Shown: positions 36,774 through 44,936 of the stretch, piece after piece
Layout: each line of letters starts with the position of its first letter
How positions within the stretch are numbered: the first letter of the stretch is position 1
DNA from: Phycisphaerae bacterium
GTDB lineage: Bacteria; Planctomycetota; Phycisphaerae; Sedimentisphaerales; Anaerobacaceae
Length of the DNA stretch: 64,000 nt
Assembly (NCBI GenBank): GCA_028714255.1
Contig: JAQTMR010000002.1
Location: forward strand, 124,001 to 188,000
Direction of reading: 5' to 3'
Notes under the pieces: generated by a model
Seen by the model: only the letters and a program-made list of their open reading frames with translations
The model's database searches: none
Told to the model about the DNA's origin: nothing
Made by a program: the position numbers and the translations under genes

Positions 36774-37562
36774 ATGACCGAGACAAAAATTTCCCGTGGG
36801 GTTAAGATAGCAATCGGCGGCAAGGGAGGCGTTGGTAAGACAACTATCTGTGCCGTTTTGGCGCAATTGTTCGCCGAAGATGGTTTAGACGTTTTGGCGA
36901 TTGACGCTGACCCGAATACCAATCTTGCTTTGGCTTTCGGGTTATCTTCCGGCCGAAGCCCCCTGCCTCTTGTGAAAATGGAGGAGCTGGTCGCCGAGCG
37001 CACCGGCAGTAAGGGGCAGGCGGCGGGAGCGTATTTCCGGTTGAATCCAAAGGTAAGCGACTTGCCTGAGAAATACTGGGTCGAAGCGGGCGGCGTAAAG
37101 CTATTGGTTCTCGGCGGGATTACACAAGCCGGGGCCGGCTGTGCCTGTCCGGAGGGAGCGTTCTTAAAAGCGATGCTCGGTCATACTATATTAGCGAGGC
37201 AGGAAGTTGTTCTGGTTGATTTGGCGGCGGGCGTGGAGTTTATGGGCAGGGCCAGCATCGAAGGTATCGACGCTCTGCTGATTGTCACCGAGCCGGGCGG
37301 AAGGAGTATCGAAACCACGAAAACAATCGCGAGGATGGGAAGTGAGCTGGGAATAAAACACATCGCGGCGATAGCGAACAAGATTACGAATTCGGCTCAG
37401 GTCGAGGCGATAAAATCTCAATTGGATATTGCCGTTCTGGCGGAGATTAACTATGACCCTGCGGTGCAGGATGCGGATTTGCATAATGAAGCCGTTTTTG
37501 GGGCCGGCGACGAGCTTGTAAACCAGCTGCGAAAAGCAAAAGACAAATTGACAAGTTGGTGA
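36774..37562 (+). CDS. second CooC-type maturation ATPase
   Basis: The 262-aa MinD/NifH-like ATPase has the deviant Walker A GGKGGVGKTT at about residues 13-22, DADPNTNLALAFG, a CAC pair in GAGCACPEGAFLKAML, and EVVLVDLAAGVEFMGRAS as the switch. It is clearly different from the 25.3-kb cooC. Having two suggests one serves CODH and one ACS. It ends 2 bp before the convergent CotH-like gene. Confidence 0.88.
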   Translation: MTETKISRGVKIAIGGKGGVGKTTICAVLAQLFAEDGLDVLAIDADPNTNLALAFGLSSGRSPLPLVKMEELVAERTGSKGQAAGAYFRLNPKVSDLPEKYWVEAGGVKLLVLGGITQAGAGCACPEGAFLKAMLGHTILARQEVVLVDLAAGVEFMGRASIEGIDALLIVTEPGGRSIETTKTIARMGSELGIKHIAAIANKITNSAQVEAIKSQLDIAVLAEINYDPAVQDADLHNEAVFGAGDELVNQLRKAKDKLTSW

Positions 37563-37564
37563 TT

Positions 37565-40090
37565 TTACGGGCTGGGGACAACGGTATAGGCCGCTTCGTT
37601 GAGTGCGCTCCACTTGGCGCCTGCGGTTTTATAAGTGCGTGCTTTAAGGACAGCGTTTTGATTGAGCGTGAAGCTGCCGGTATAGTGGATTGCGCCGGGG
37701 GAAATTGCTCCCGTAAATTGGTCTCGCGGGTCACTGCCGTCGAGCGTGTAATAGATAGCGTCCACACTACAGGGGTCAGTGATGGTGAATGTGTCACTCG
37801 AGGAGACGTCTCCGCCGAATTTGTAAACGCCGTTTACATAAAATACCGGTGCGCTCTGCGCGAGGTTGAATAGGCCCTGTTTTTCAAAGACGGCCAATAT
37901 GGGGGTTTCGCGGTTTGGTATTAGGTTGTCGGGGATGAACCTGACGGGGTAATTTGACGTTTCCGGCAGGACGGGCGATACCTCGCCGAACACTTCCCAC
38001 CACTTCGCGAGGAGATGATTTTTTGTCAATATGCCGCCGTTGCGGAAATGTTTATGGATGCGGTCGGCGAAGAGCTGTCTGAAGTAGGAATTGGCCTTTA
38101 GTGCGCGATATATCTGCGAGGTGGGGTCCCACGGCAGATGATTAAGGCCTGTGGGACTTGTCCAGTTGGGGAAATCCTCGAAGGCGTTCATATCCATATG
38201 GTTTTCGAGGGTCCAGGTTTCGATGCCCTCGGCGTCCCAGATGGTGAATCTGAATTTACTGCCGTCCGCTTTTTCGCAATGAGCTGTCCAGTTATTGCCG
38301 GGCCAGTCGAAGTTGCCGCTGTATATTTGCAGAACGAGGTAATCTACGAACATCGGTATATCAAGCCTGTCGGCAACGTAACTATAATAAGTGGTATTGG
38401 ACAGGTCGTGGGTGTTGGCGTAATTGATTAAGCTGTAAAAAGCGGCGCTGTCACCGTCTCTAACGCCAGACTGGGTAATAACGTCGAAGTCGTTGTCGGT
38501 GTTGTACCATTCCTGATAAAATTCATCATCGGCCCTGCCCGTGACATTATAGTAGGCCTTGAATTGGCCGTTGATGTAGAGATTGGCAAACGTGCCGGTC
38601 TCCTGAACGCCTCCCATTTCCTTAAACAGTCTTCTCATCCATTCGTCTTTGACAAACGGTGTGCAGGCATCGTTGTGACCCGCGCGCAAGACGATACTGC
38701 CGAACCGCACAACTTCGGGCGTCCAGGCAAAGAACGGATATTCGAGCCGATTATTGCTGCCGTAGTCACTTCTAAAATATAGATTAAAGCTGAACTTGTT
38801 ACTGTTCCAGTTAGGCCACCCGCTCCAGCAGGTGCTCCAGTCGCTGCCGCGGGTGTAACGGGGCCTTGTATAGTCGCTGCCGTGGACGCGAATGCCGCAA
38901 TTTATCTGGTAATTTGCGTCGGCTTGCGGGTCGATGATTTCCAGTGAAACAGGTTTTTCGAGGCCTCGCTGCAGGGGATTGTTATAAGTACCCACGCCGC
39001 CGGATTGCCAGACGCCGCCGCTGTAATAACCGCCGACGATTGCCATAACGCCATCCGGCTCAAAGAACGTCTGCCCGTAATCGCCGACCAGTGAAACAAG
39101 TGGCATTGCCCTGACAGTTGCGCTTGCCCCGAAGATGTATGTGTGTGACATTGATGGCGAGGGTCGCCAGCCAGTCTTGGTTGCTGAGGCGCGGAGGCAT
39201 TTTGTGGAACTTATGGTCACAGGCGCCGTATAACGGATACTCTGCGGGGAATTCACTTCACCGCTGACCGGGTTGCTGCCATTGGTGGTGTAGTAGATAG
39301 TTGCATTAGGCGTGGTGCAGGACATAGTAACATTAAACGGCGTGTCATAGAAGCCGCGTATATGACTGAATTCGACTTCGTTGACTTCGCCGGTGTAGCC
39401 CGGATTGTTATGCGCGCCGGGGGTAGGAGTGGTTGAGAACTGCCAGTTGTCCCCAGCATCGGGGTACCGCTCGTAGGAGATATTGGTCGTCTGCGACCCA
39501 AATGTTATCGAATCAATTAACGTTTCATTGGCGTCGGACAGCAATATATCCTCGCCGTCAGCCGAGAGCTTGACCTCAGCGTGAAGTGGGCCTTGATTTG
39601 GTTCCTCGTCTGCCCAGATTACAACAAAGCCGTGAGCCGGTACTGTTGTCTGCGATGAGTAACCCGAAGGGAATTGCCATTTGGTTGGATTGTCGGGCTT
39701 ATCCGACAGGTACATCCCGGCCAAGTCTATCGGCGTATCGCCGAAGTTGTATATTTCAATCCAGTCGTCGTAATCACCGTAGAGGTCATTAATATCGCTG
39801 TCGCTATTGTTGGAGGCCATAAATTCGTTGATTGAAAGGGCAATGCCGCGGTCAAACCAGGAATTTGCGAGAATTGAGAAATCGACAAGATTAATGCCGT
39901 TTAAGCCGTCAATATCCGCACATACGACATCTTCGCAGTCGCCATTATCCAGCCACTGCTCGGAGAGAATCTGAATATCCCACCAATCGACCGTGCAATC
40001 GCCGCTAATGTCGCCTTGCGGGCACAGCCCGGCAACGGCAAAACCAGCCAAAACCCCAACGATTACCAGCGAAAAAAGCGATATTCTCAT
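37565..40090 (-). CDS. secreted dockerin / lamin-tail / CotH-like protein
   Basis: The 841-aa product has a signal peptide (to about residue 20) and two dockerin-like repeats with planctomycete spacing (GDISGDCTVDWWDIQILSEQW, ADIDGLNGINLVDFSILANSW). A lamin-tail domain follows (SINEFMASN, DDWIEIYNFGDTPIDLAGMYLSD), then a chitobiase-type C-terminal segment (YYTTNGSNP), a CotH-like kinase region (AGHNDACTPFVKDEWMRRL, FDWPGNNWTAH, RFTIWDAEG) and a second YYTLDGSDP segment. CotH phosphorylates spore-coat protein in Bacillus; here it would act outside the cell on unknown targets. Surface attachment through the dockerins is likely. Confidence 0.85.
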   Translation of the reverse strand: MRISLFSLVIVGVLAGFAVAGLCPQGDISGDCTVDWWDIQILSEQWLDNGDCEDVVCADIDGLNGINLVDFSILANSWFDRGIALSINEFMASNNSDSDINDLYGDYDDWIEIYNFGDTPIDLAGMYLSDKPDNPTKWQFPSGYSSQTTVPAHGFVVIWADEEPNQGPLHAEVKLSADGEDILLSDANETLIDSITFGSQTTNISYERYPDAGDNWQFSTTPTPGAHNNPGYTGEVNEVEFSHIRGFYDTPFNVTMSCTTPNATIYYTTNGSNPVSGEVNSPQSIRYTAPVTISSTKCLRASATKTGWRPSPSMSHTYIFGASATVRAMPLVSLVGDYGQTFFEPDGVMAIVGGYYSGGVWQSGGVGTYNNPLQRGLEKPVSLEIIDPQADANYQINCGIRVHGSDYTRPRYTRGSDWSTCWSGWPNWNSNKFSFNLYFRSDYGSNNRLEYPFFAWTPEVVRFGSIVLRAGHNDACTPFVKDEWMRRLFKEMGGVQETGTFANLYINGQFKAYYNVTGRADDEFYQEWYNTDNDFDVITQSGVRDGDSAAFYSLINYANTHDLSNTTYYSYVADRLDIPMFVDYLVLQIYSGNFDWPGNNWTAHCEKADGSKFRFTIWDAEGIETWTLENHMDMNAFEDFPNWTSPTGLNHLPWDPTSQIYRALKANSYFRQLFADRIHKHFRNGGILTKNHLLAKWWEVFGEVSPVLPETSNYPVRFIPDNLIPNRETPILAVFEKQGLFNLAQSAPVFYVNGVYKFGGDVSSSDTFTITDPCSVDAIYYTLDGSDPRDQFTGAISPGAIHYTGSFTLNQNAVLKARTYKTAGAKWSALNEAAYTVVPSP

Positions 40091-40393
40091 AATTCTTACC
40101 TATTTTAACGTATCTGAATAGCGAAGTCAATGACTATTGTGGTTCTGGGGCGGACGCTGCGTACAAATTTGCGCACCCGAATATGGTAAATCGCTTGGCC
40201 GAGTGCGCAGAAAAGGCCGGCCCGTTTAAGGAATCAGTCTTTATAAATCCCGGCACTCTCGCCCTAAAGGACTACCATCGGTCGCACGGGAGAACTCAGC
40301 TTATCTGCGAAAGAAATAGTGTCAAAAAAATGTGTGCATGAGAGGCGAATTTTTGCTATTATTTCCGGCGTAAGCCGTCCTGGCGGTTCAAAT
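40091..40393. other. gap upstream of tRNA-Thr with paired inverted sequences
   Basis: No gene is supported. TGCGCAC (40170-40176) and GTGCGCA (40203-40209) form a 7-bp stem around a 26-nt loop, followed by the palindrome GGCCGGCC (40215-40222). The tRNA promoter should be close to 40340-40362, where TATTAT occurs at 40357-40362. Confidence 0.35.
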
Positions 40394-40465
<72 letters not shown>

Positions 40466-40625
40466 TTCAAAAACGTATTACTTTTTGAGGTTTTTTTTGG
40501 GGGGTATTCTGCTTAGTACCGACAATTAAAAACTGGGAAATTTGTCAAAAAATGGGGTAAATCGGACGTATCAAGTAAAATGGCCTGATGTTTTGAGTGT
40601 TTTTTCTGGTATTTACAAAAAAGGT

Positions 40626-40653
40626 TTGTGAAAATAGGTAAGTTTGGTATAAT
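40626..40653 (+). promoter_or_regulatory. probable sigma-70 promoter for the PEP-CTERM gene
   Basis: A perfect TATAAT at 40648-40653 is preceded by TTGTGA (40626-40631) at 16 bp spacing. It lies 70 bp upstream of the ATG. Confidence 0.5.
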
Positions 40654-40722
40654 AGGTAAATGTAAGGTCAGGCTTCTGATATTAGCCTGTTTTTAACGGC
40701 GGAAGAAGAAGGAGTGTTAGAG

Positions 40723-41400
40723 ATGAAGAGAGTAATTGCTTTAGGGGGAGTGTTTTTTTTACTGGTTCTCAGCAGCACAGCCAGCGCAGACCTTATGGCG
40801 GTCTGGGATTTTGGTCCGAACTCCACAGACTATACCCTTATCCCGCAGTATGAGTATGTATCAGGCGTACCCACGTTAGCTGCCGGTAATGCCGACTATG
40901 ACGACAACGGCGGCGATGGCACTGCTTTCATTGACGCAGCAGGAAATTCTCATATTGACGGCCAGGGTCTCCATTGGAACGACGTATCGAAAAGCGGCGA
41001 CAACGATGCTTATATAATTATTACAATCGATACCACCGGATGGCAGGATATGGCAATCCGCTGGGATTATATGTCGGACAACGGCGGTGACAAGACAGGG
41101 CCTGTAAGTTTTGATTTGGATTATCAGATTGGCGATGGCAACTGGATTAGTATTTTAGACAACTACGCGATTACCAAGGATGACGCATGGCACGAGTTCA
41201 GCTATGATTTGTCGTTACTGACCGCTGTAAACAATCTGTCATCCGTTCAATTTCGCATAGACGACTTCGATGAGGATGATTTAAGCGGCGACTATTGGCA
41301 GGACAATATCCAGCTTACAGGTACGCCGATTCCAGAGCCAGTTTCTGCGGTCCTTTTCGCTCTTGGCGGAATGGCATTGTTAAGAAAACGCCGCAAATAA
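40723..41400 (+). CDS. PEP-CTERM-like exported protein
   Basis: From ATG 40723 (AGGAG 8 nt upstream) the product is 225 aa. A signal peptide ends near SSTASA, and the body is an acidic beta-rich domain (WDFGPN, DFDEDDLSGDYWQDNIQLTG). The C-terminus is PIPEPVSAVLFALGGMALLRKRRK, a PEP motif, hydrophobic helix and basic tail. In PEP-CTERM systems such tails are cut by an exosortase to release or anchor the protein at the surface. No exosortase is in the window. Body function unknown. Confidence 0.8.
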   Translation: MKRVIALGGVFFLLVLSSTASADLMAVWDFGPNSTDYTLIPQYEYVSGVPTLAAGNADYDDNGGDGTAFIDAAGNSHIDGQGLHWNDVSKSGDNDAYIIITIDTTGWQDMAIRWDYMSDNGGDKTGPVSFDLDYQIGDGNWISILDNYAITKDDAWHEFSYDLSLLTAVNNLSSVQFRIDDFDEDDLSGDYWQDNIQLTGTPIPEPVSAVLFALGGMALLRKRRK

Positions 41401-41443
41401 GATTAGGGTGCACATTACGTTCGCAGGTTTTGGCCGATAGTTT

Positions 41444-42349
41444 TCAAAAAACTATCGCTGCGTAGCCGACGGCTTCTTCGCTTGGAGTCCCCATTTTCTC
41501 AATCATCACTTTGTTGCTATTGGTATGGGCAAGCAGCAGGCCCTTTGTTTTACCAAGTTTCTTGGCGACGGCGACCGCTGCAGCCGCTGCGCCTGCTCCG
41601 CAGGCATTATAGTTTTCGGCGGCACTTATCAGCATTTTCTGCGGGTTCAACTGCAAAGCGAAATCAATAAATTCTTTATCGTTAACTTCGCTTGCCCATT
41701 TCAGGGCCTTGGCCCCTGTCCCCATAGGCGTAAAGCCGTAGCCGGGGCCGTAATGGGTCAGGTCGGTTGAGCCGAGGCAGATGATTTTTTTCTGCTGACT
41801 TTTAATAATATCGCCGACGGCGTCGCCGAGTGAAATTGCCTGCTCGCTCGGCGGGGTTAGAATCGGCAGGATTTTCGCACTCGCCTCGGCGAAGCAAGGC
41901 GAAGCCGGGTCGCCGAATAAATGCTGAATGAACGGGACCTGAACCTCGATACTGTTTGGTTCGCTATCGTGTGCGTCAGGGTCAGCAACAGCGGCGCCGG
42001 TTTTCAGGACGGCGTCTGCTAATTCCTCATCGACAGCAATTTGGCCCAAAGGAGTTAGCCAGCTTCCCTGAGCATAAACAGCCGGGGTGTGGCCGTAATA
42101 GCAGTGTGCCGCTCCGAAGATGATGAAGGTATCAACTTCGCCGCAGCATTGTTTTATCGCGGAGAAGACGAGGCCCGCCAAGCCGCCGCTGAATGTCCAG
42201 CCTGCGTGCGGGACGATGCCGGCGACTATTGTTTCGGGCAGATGGCCGGGGAGTTTTTCTTCCCGGAGGCATTCGCTGATTTCAGCGAGGCAGGAATTAT
42301 GCCCGGCGGGGTAAAACTGGCCAGCGACAATCGGTTTTCTTGTTTGCAT
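41444..42349 (-). CDS. MEMO1-family protein (AmmeMemoRadiSam system protein B)
   Basis: The product (about 301 aa) begins MQTRKPIVAGQFYPAG and has GIVPHAGWTFSGGLAGLVF, FIIFGAAHCYYG, the SIEVQVPFIQHLF segment, STDLTHYGPGYGF and NYNACGAGAAAAA. It is the MEMO1 family, a fold related to extradiol dioxygenases, often near a radical SAM protein and AMMECR1, neither of which is here. A short palindromic repeat is inserted in frame as PASPCFAEASA after HLFGD. The GTG at 42358 is an alternative start. Confidence 0.88.
   Translation of the reverse strand: MQTRKPIVAGQFYPAGHNSCLAEISECLREEKLPGHLPETIVAGIVPHAGWTFSGGLAGLVFSAIKQCCGEVDTFIIFGAAHCYYGHTPAVYAQGSWLTPLGQIAVDEELADAVLKTGAAVADPDAHDSEPNSIEVQVPFIQHLFGDPASPCFAEASAKILPILTPPSEQAISLGDAVGDIIKSQQKKIICLGSTDLTHYGPGYGFTPMGTGAKALKWASEVNDKEFIDFALQLNPQKMLISAAENYNACGAGAAAAAVAVAKKLGKTKGLLLAHTNSNKVMIEKMGTPSEEAVGYAAIVF
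41878..41911. repeat. palindromic repeat inserted in frame in the MEMO-family gene
   Basis: About 33 bp containing CGGCTTCGCC and CGCCGAGGCGAG (minus strand) encodes PASPCFAEASA, interrupting what should read HLFGD-AKILPIL. A related palindrome with CGGCTTCGCCG and CGAGGCGAG is inserted in the M20 gene at 48436-48507. Confidence 0.6.
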
Positions 42350-42422
42350 CTTAAACACTCGGCGGTTATGATTTTTAAGAGAATTTAGGATAATATTGTA
42401 ACCATAAGTTCGAGGGAAAACA

Positions 42423-42959
42423 ATGGCGTCTGAAAAGAAAAGTTCCGTTCATGGTGAGCCTGTCGAATCCATCGCGGTAGTGATGGGTTCCGACAGCGAT
42501 TTGGCGGTGATGCAAAGCTGTGTCGATAGTCTTAAGGAATTCGGTATTGAGCCGATAGTTCGGGTGATTTCGGCGCATCGGACGCCTGAGATAGCTGCGG
42601 AATTCGCGCAAAACGCTGCTAAAAACAGAATAAAGGTTATAATTGCTGCTGCGGGCATGGCGGCGCATTTAGCCGGCGCATTGGCGGCGAAGACTACTTT
42701 GCCGGTGATAGGCGTGCCGTTGATTTCGAGTTCGGGGTTGGAAGGGATTGACGCGTTTTTGAGCACGGTGCAGATGCCGCCCGGCGTGCCGGTGGCGACG
42801 GTCGCGATTGGAAAAGCGGGCGCGAAAAACGCGGCTATATTGGCTGTGCAAATTTTAGCTTTGTCTGATAAAGGCCTTGCTGACAAACTCGTCGAGTTCA
42901 AGAAGCAGCAGGCGAAGAAGGTAATCGAAAAAGATTCGGAAATTAGGAAAAGTAGGTAA
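42423..42959 (+). CDS. purE: N5-carboxyaminoimidazole ribonucleotide mutase
   Basis: PurE rearranges N5-CAIR to CAIR in purine synthesis. The 178-aa protein shows VVMGSDSDLAVM, RVISAHRTPE, IIAAAGMAAHLAGALAAKTTLPVIGVP and TVQMPPGVPVATVAIG. The N-terminus has about a dozen extra residues (KKSSVHGEPVES) encoded partly by a repeat. The 3' 165 bp are present again at 45681-45845. No purK is adjacent. Confidence 0.96.
   Translation: MASEKKSSVHGEPVESIAVVMGSDSDLAVMQSCVDSLKEFGIEPIVRVISAHRTPEIAAEFAQNAAKNRIKVIIAAAGMAAHLAGALAAKTTLPVIGVPLISSSGLEGIDAFLSTVQMPPGVPVATVAIGKAGAKNAAILAVQILALSDKGLADKLVEFKKQQAKKVIEKDSEIRKSR
42452..42467. repeat. TGGTGAGCCTGTCGAA repeat inside the purE N-terminus
   Basis: This 16-bp string encodes part of the extra GEPVE residues of PurE. 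Its exact reverse complement is at 42980-42995, just after the purE stop, so purE is bracketed by an inverted pair. The sequence resembles a well-known dispersed bacterial repeat. Confidence 0.6.
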
Positions 42960-43273
42960 TTTAGGCATATTGAATTGGGTTCGACAGGCTCACCACAGGT
43001 TGGCTTTGTTTGGGTTTGTTTTAAGTAGTTCATAGTTCGTTGTTCATGGTTATTAGTCATTGCAGAATAGGGGGTTAAGTATATTTCTGGCGTTTCTGAA
43101 ATTGGGTTTGTTTTGCATAATTTAGTTGTTTTGATTGAGTCGTATCGCTGGACAGAATAGCGTAAGTAACAACTATTATGCAAATTAGTTCCAACATAAG
43201 AAGGTTTAAAGAATCCTATGAAAGAGTGGAGTCAAAACAATTATGGTTTGACTATCCGGAGGAGTAGAAAAAC
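42960..43273. other. non-coding block downstream of purE, partly repeated at 45847-46090
   Basis: No gene is supported. The block contains the 16-bp inverted repeat (42980-42995), the string ttggctttgtttgggt near 43000, and a 41-bp stretch (43098-43138) that recurs exactly at 46035-46075. The region looks like dispersed repetitive DNA following the two purE 3' ends. Confidence 0.6.
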
Positions 43274-43729
43274 TTAAAATTTAAAAACGACACATTTTTT
43301 CTTAAAGTCTATTAAATCCACATACGGCAATATAAAATCTTCAAGGCCTAATATTACAGGGGGTGGGATGATAATATCCCCCTTTTTCTTGGGAACAGTT
43401 ACATCAAATTTAATGCCTTCAATATTATGTAATACTTTGTCGTTAAAATCAGTAATTTTTAAGTCAAAGGTATGCTCATAAACATTTGCCGCGCCAACTA
43501 TGCCAAATGCATCTTCTTTTTTCTTAACTCCTGTATTTTCATGACAGTGATAAACTTCTTTTGCTGCCCAATCTGGAATTGCGCTTCTTACCGCACCAGT
43601 ATCAATAAGCGCACAAGTGCGGCAATATGTTGTAATACTATCTAAGGGATTGGATAAATATATCGGAACACAGGGGTGCGGGGGCCATTCATGGCTAATT
43701 TGTCTAAATGGAAGCTTAACCAATCTCAT
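43274..43729 (-). CDS. retropepsin-like aspartyl protease
   Basis: The 151-aa protein has the active-site triad ALIDTGAVRSAIP typical of single-domain retroviral-type aspartic proteases. A second-half motif VILGLEDFI corresponds to the family's ILG turn. It would act as a dimer. It directly follows the DUF5678-like gene (TAA-ATG with no gap). Small pairs of this type recur in bacterial accessory DNA, and the partner could be a substrate, inhibitor or antitoxin; that relationship is inferred. Confidence 0.75.
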   Translation of the reverse strand: MRLVKLPFRQISHEWPPHPCVPIYLSNPLDSITTYCRTCALIDTGAVRSAIPDWAAKEVYHCHENTGVKKKEDAFGIVGAANVYEHTFDLKITDFNDKVLHNIEGIKFDVTVPKKKGDIIIPPPVILGLEDFILPYVDLIDFKKKCVVFKF

Positions 43730-43933
43730 TTAATACAAACAAACAGCACCTTTGGGTGGGATGAAAAGCAAAACAGGAGTATCATATCCTTTATCCACAG
43801 CTTGTTGGCGCACAGCAGAAGCTTTTGGTCCGTGCGCTACGACACGTCCACTTTTGAATGAAGGCATAGCTACGAAGCAATTAGAGTATCTGCTATTGCG
43901 AACTATTGGTTTTTTTTGGCGCATTGCTCCCAT
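43730..43933 (-). CDS. DUF5678-like small protein paired with retropepsin
   Basis: A 67-aa protein whose C-terminal half (GRVVAHGPKASAVRQQAVDKGYDTPVLLFIPP) resembles the DUF5678 pattern. I chose ATG 43933 because AAGGA stands 7 nt upstream; a TTG at 43939 and ATG at 43924 are alternatives. It is the first gene of a two-gene unit driven by the promoter at 43955-43983. Function unknown. Confidence 0.65.
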   Translation of the reverse strand: MGAMRQKKPIVRNSRYSNCFVAMPSFKSGRVVAHGPKASAVRQQAVDKGYDTPVLLFIPPKGAVCLY

Positions 43934-43954
43934 TTCCAAATCCTTACATAGTAA

Positions 43955-43983
43955 AGTATACGTTTAAATCGGCTATTGTTCAA
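43955..43983 (-). promoter_or_regulatory. sigma-70 promoter for the DUF5678-retropepsin pair
   Basis: On the minus strand TTGAAC (43983-43978) and TATACT (43960-43955) are separated by exactly 17 bp, ending 22 bp before the chosen ATG. Confidence 0.6.
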
Positions 43984-44174
43984 TAAGGAACTCCGCTATT
44001 TTTGAAAATTTTACAAAATAAACGCCGTTTTTTTGCTCTACCGCGAGCTGTGATATTCTGGTTTTTCTTTCATAATCCCTTGTATTGTAATTGGTTAAGG
44101 TTGTTTTTGGCATATCACAAAAAACAGACACAGACGGGATAGCAAACGGTGCATCCCACAGGGCAGGCGTTCCC

Positions 44175-44200
44175 CTTATTAGGGCGGACATGCGCGTTTG
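44175..44200. repeat. 26-bp repeat, copy 1 (CTTATTAGGGCGGACATGCG...)
   Basis: A 26-bp sequence beginning cttattagggcggacatgcg is identical to 46190-46215. Each copy follows a purE 3' end and its downstream repeat block, so the two delimit the ends of a duplicated segment. Confidence 0.75.
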
Positions 44201-44276
44201 AGTCGAAAAAAATGTGGTTTTGGGGGTCAGGCTTTGGCTAAGTCGTTGCGAGTAAAGGAATAGAAAAATTCATTTT

Positions 44277-44774
44277 TTACCGCTGGAAGAGATTGGTTAT
44301 CGCCCAGCCAACAACAGGATTTGTCAGAATGCCCATTAGTACGCCAATAACTGTTGCCTGATCACGCCGAAGTTTGAAAAACTTTTTTGAAAGGAAGTAG
44401 TTATAAAAATAGAGAAGCAATCCAGCGCAAATAAAGAGCGCTAACATTCCTAAATCCGGTGGTAAAAGTAAACTGCATATGAATGCCGGAATTAGTGCAA
44501 TAGCATCGATTACAATTCCGCCGACGAAAACAAGCCCAAAGTATGGCAGAAACGCGAGCCGTGTAACAGATCGAATCTCCTTTATGACTAAATATCCTAT
44601 CAGTAACGAAATGAAATCAGCAATGCAATCAATTGGAATGGCATACCACCACGGACTTATGTTAAAGGACCCGCCGAATGAAGGCAATTGAAAGATAAAG
44701 ACAGGATTTGCGAAGCAAACATTATGTAAACAAAGCACAAAAAGGCACGCTAAAAACATTAGTTTTGTTTTCAC
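44277..44774 (-). CDS. small membrane protein with CFANP signal sequence
   Basis: I place the start at GTG 44774, which has GAGG 5 nt upstream and gives a clean signal peptide (VKTKLMFLACLFVLCLHNVCFANP, 165 aa); an ATG at 44798 adds eight residues. Four hydrophobic spans follow. No family is recognised. The layout (signal ending ANP, then spans) matches the 20328-20765 protein. It is divergent from the next gene. Confidence 0.6.
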   Translation of the reverse strand: MKTKLMFLACLFVLCLHNVCFANPVFIFQLPSFGGSFNISPWWYAIPIDCIADFISLLIGYLVIKEIRSVTRLAFLPYFGLVFVGGIVIDAIALIPAFICSLLLPPDLGMLALFICAGLLLYFYNYFLSKKFFKLRRDQATVIGVLMGILTNPVVGWAITNLFQR

Positions 44775-44844
44775 GAGAACCTCGCAGTTAAATGCCATAT
44801 AACCATAAAAACAGCTAACCTTAGCATGTCAACGAGTTGCCATC

Positions 44845-44872
44845 TTTACTATATCTTTTTTAAATGTATAAT
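44845..44872 (+). promoter_or_regulatory. probable promoter for the 44937 gene
   Basis: TATAAT at 44867-44872 with TTTACT (44845-44850) at 16 bp spacing, about 65 bp upstream of the ATG. Confidence 0.45.
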
Positions 44873-44936
44873 ACAATAGTTCTTCTTAAGAGGTGGTGCT
44901 TCAATAAAAATTGGCATCTAAAAAGAGAGGGAATCT

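Noticed and set aside
42449..43183. 244-codon minus-strand frame opposite purE
   Set aside because: It is the shadow of purE plus repeat DNA; purE on the plus strand is unambiguous.
43973..44191. 72-codon minus-strand frame upstream of the retropepsin pair
   Set aside because: It starts inside the 26-bp repeat, overlaps the promoter of the pair, and has no recognisable domain or ribosome-binding site.
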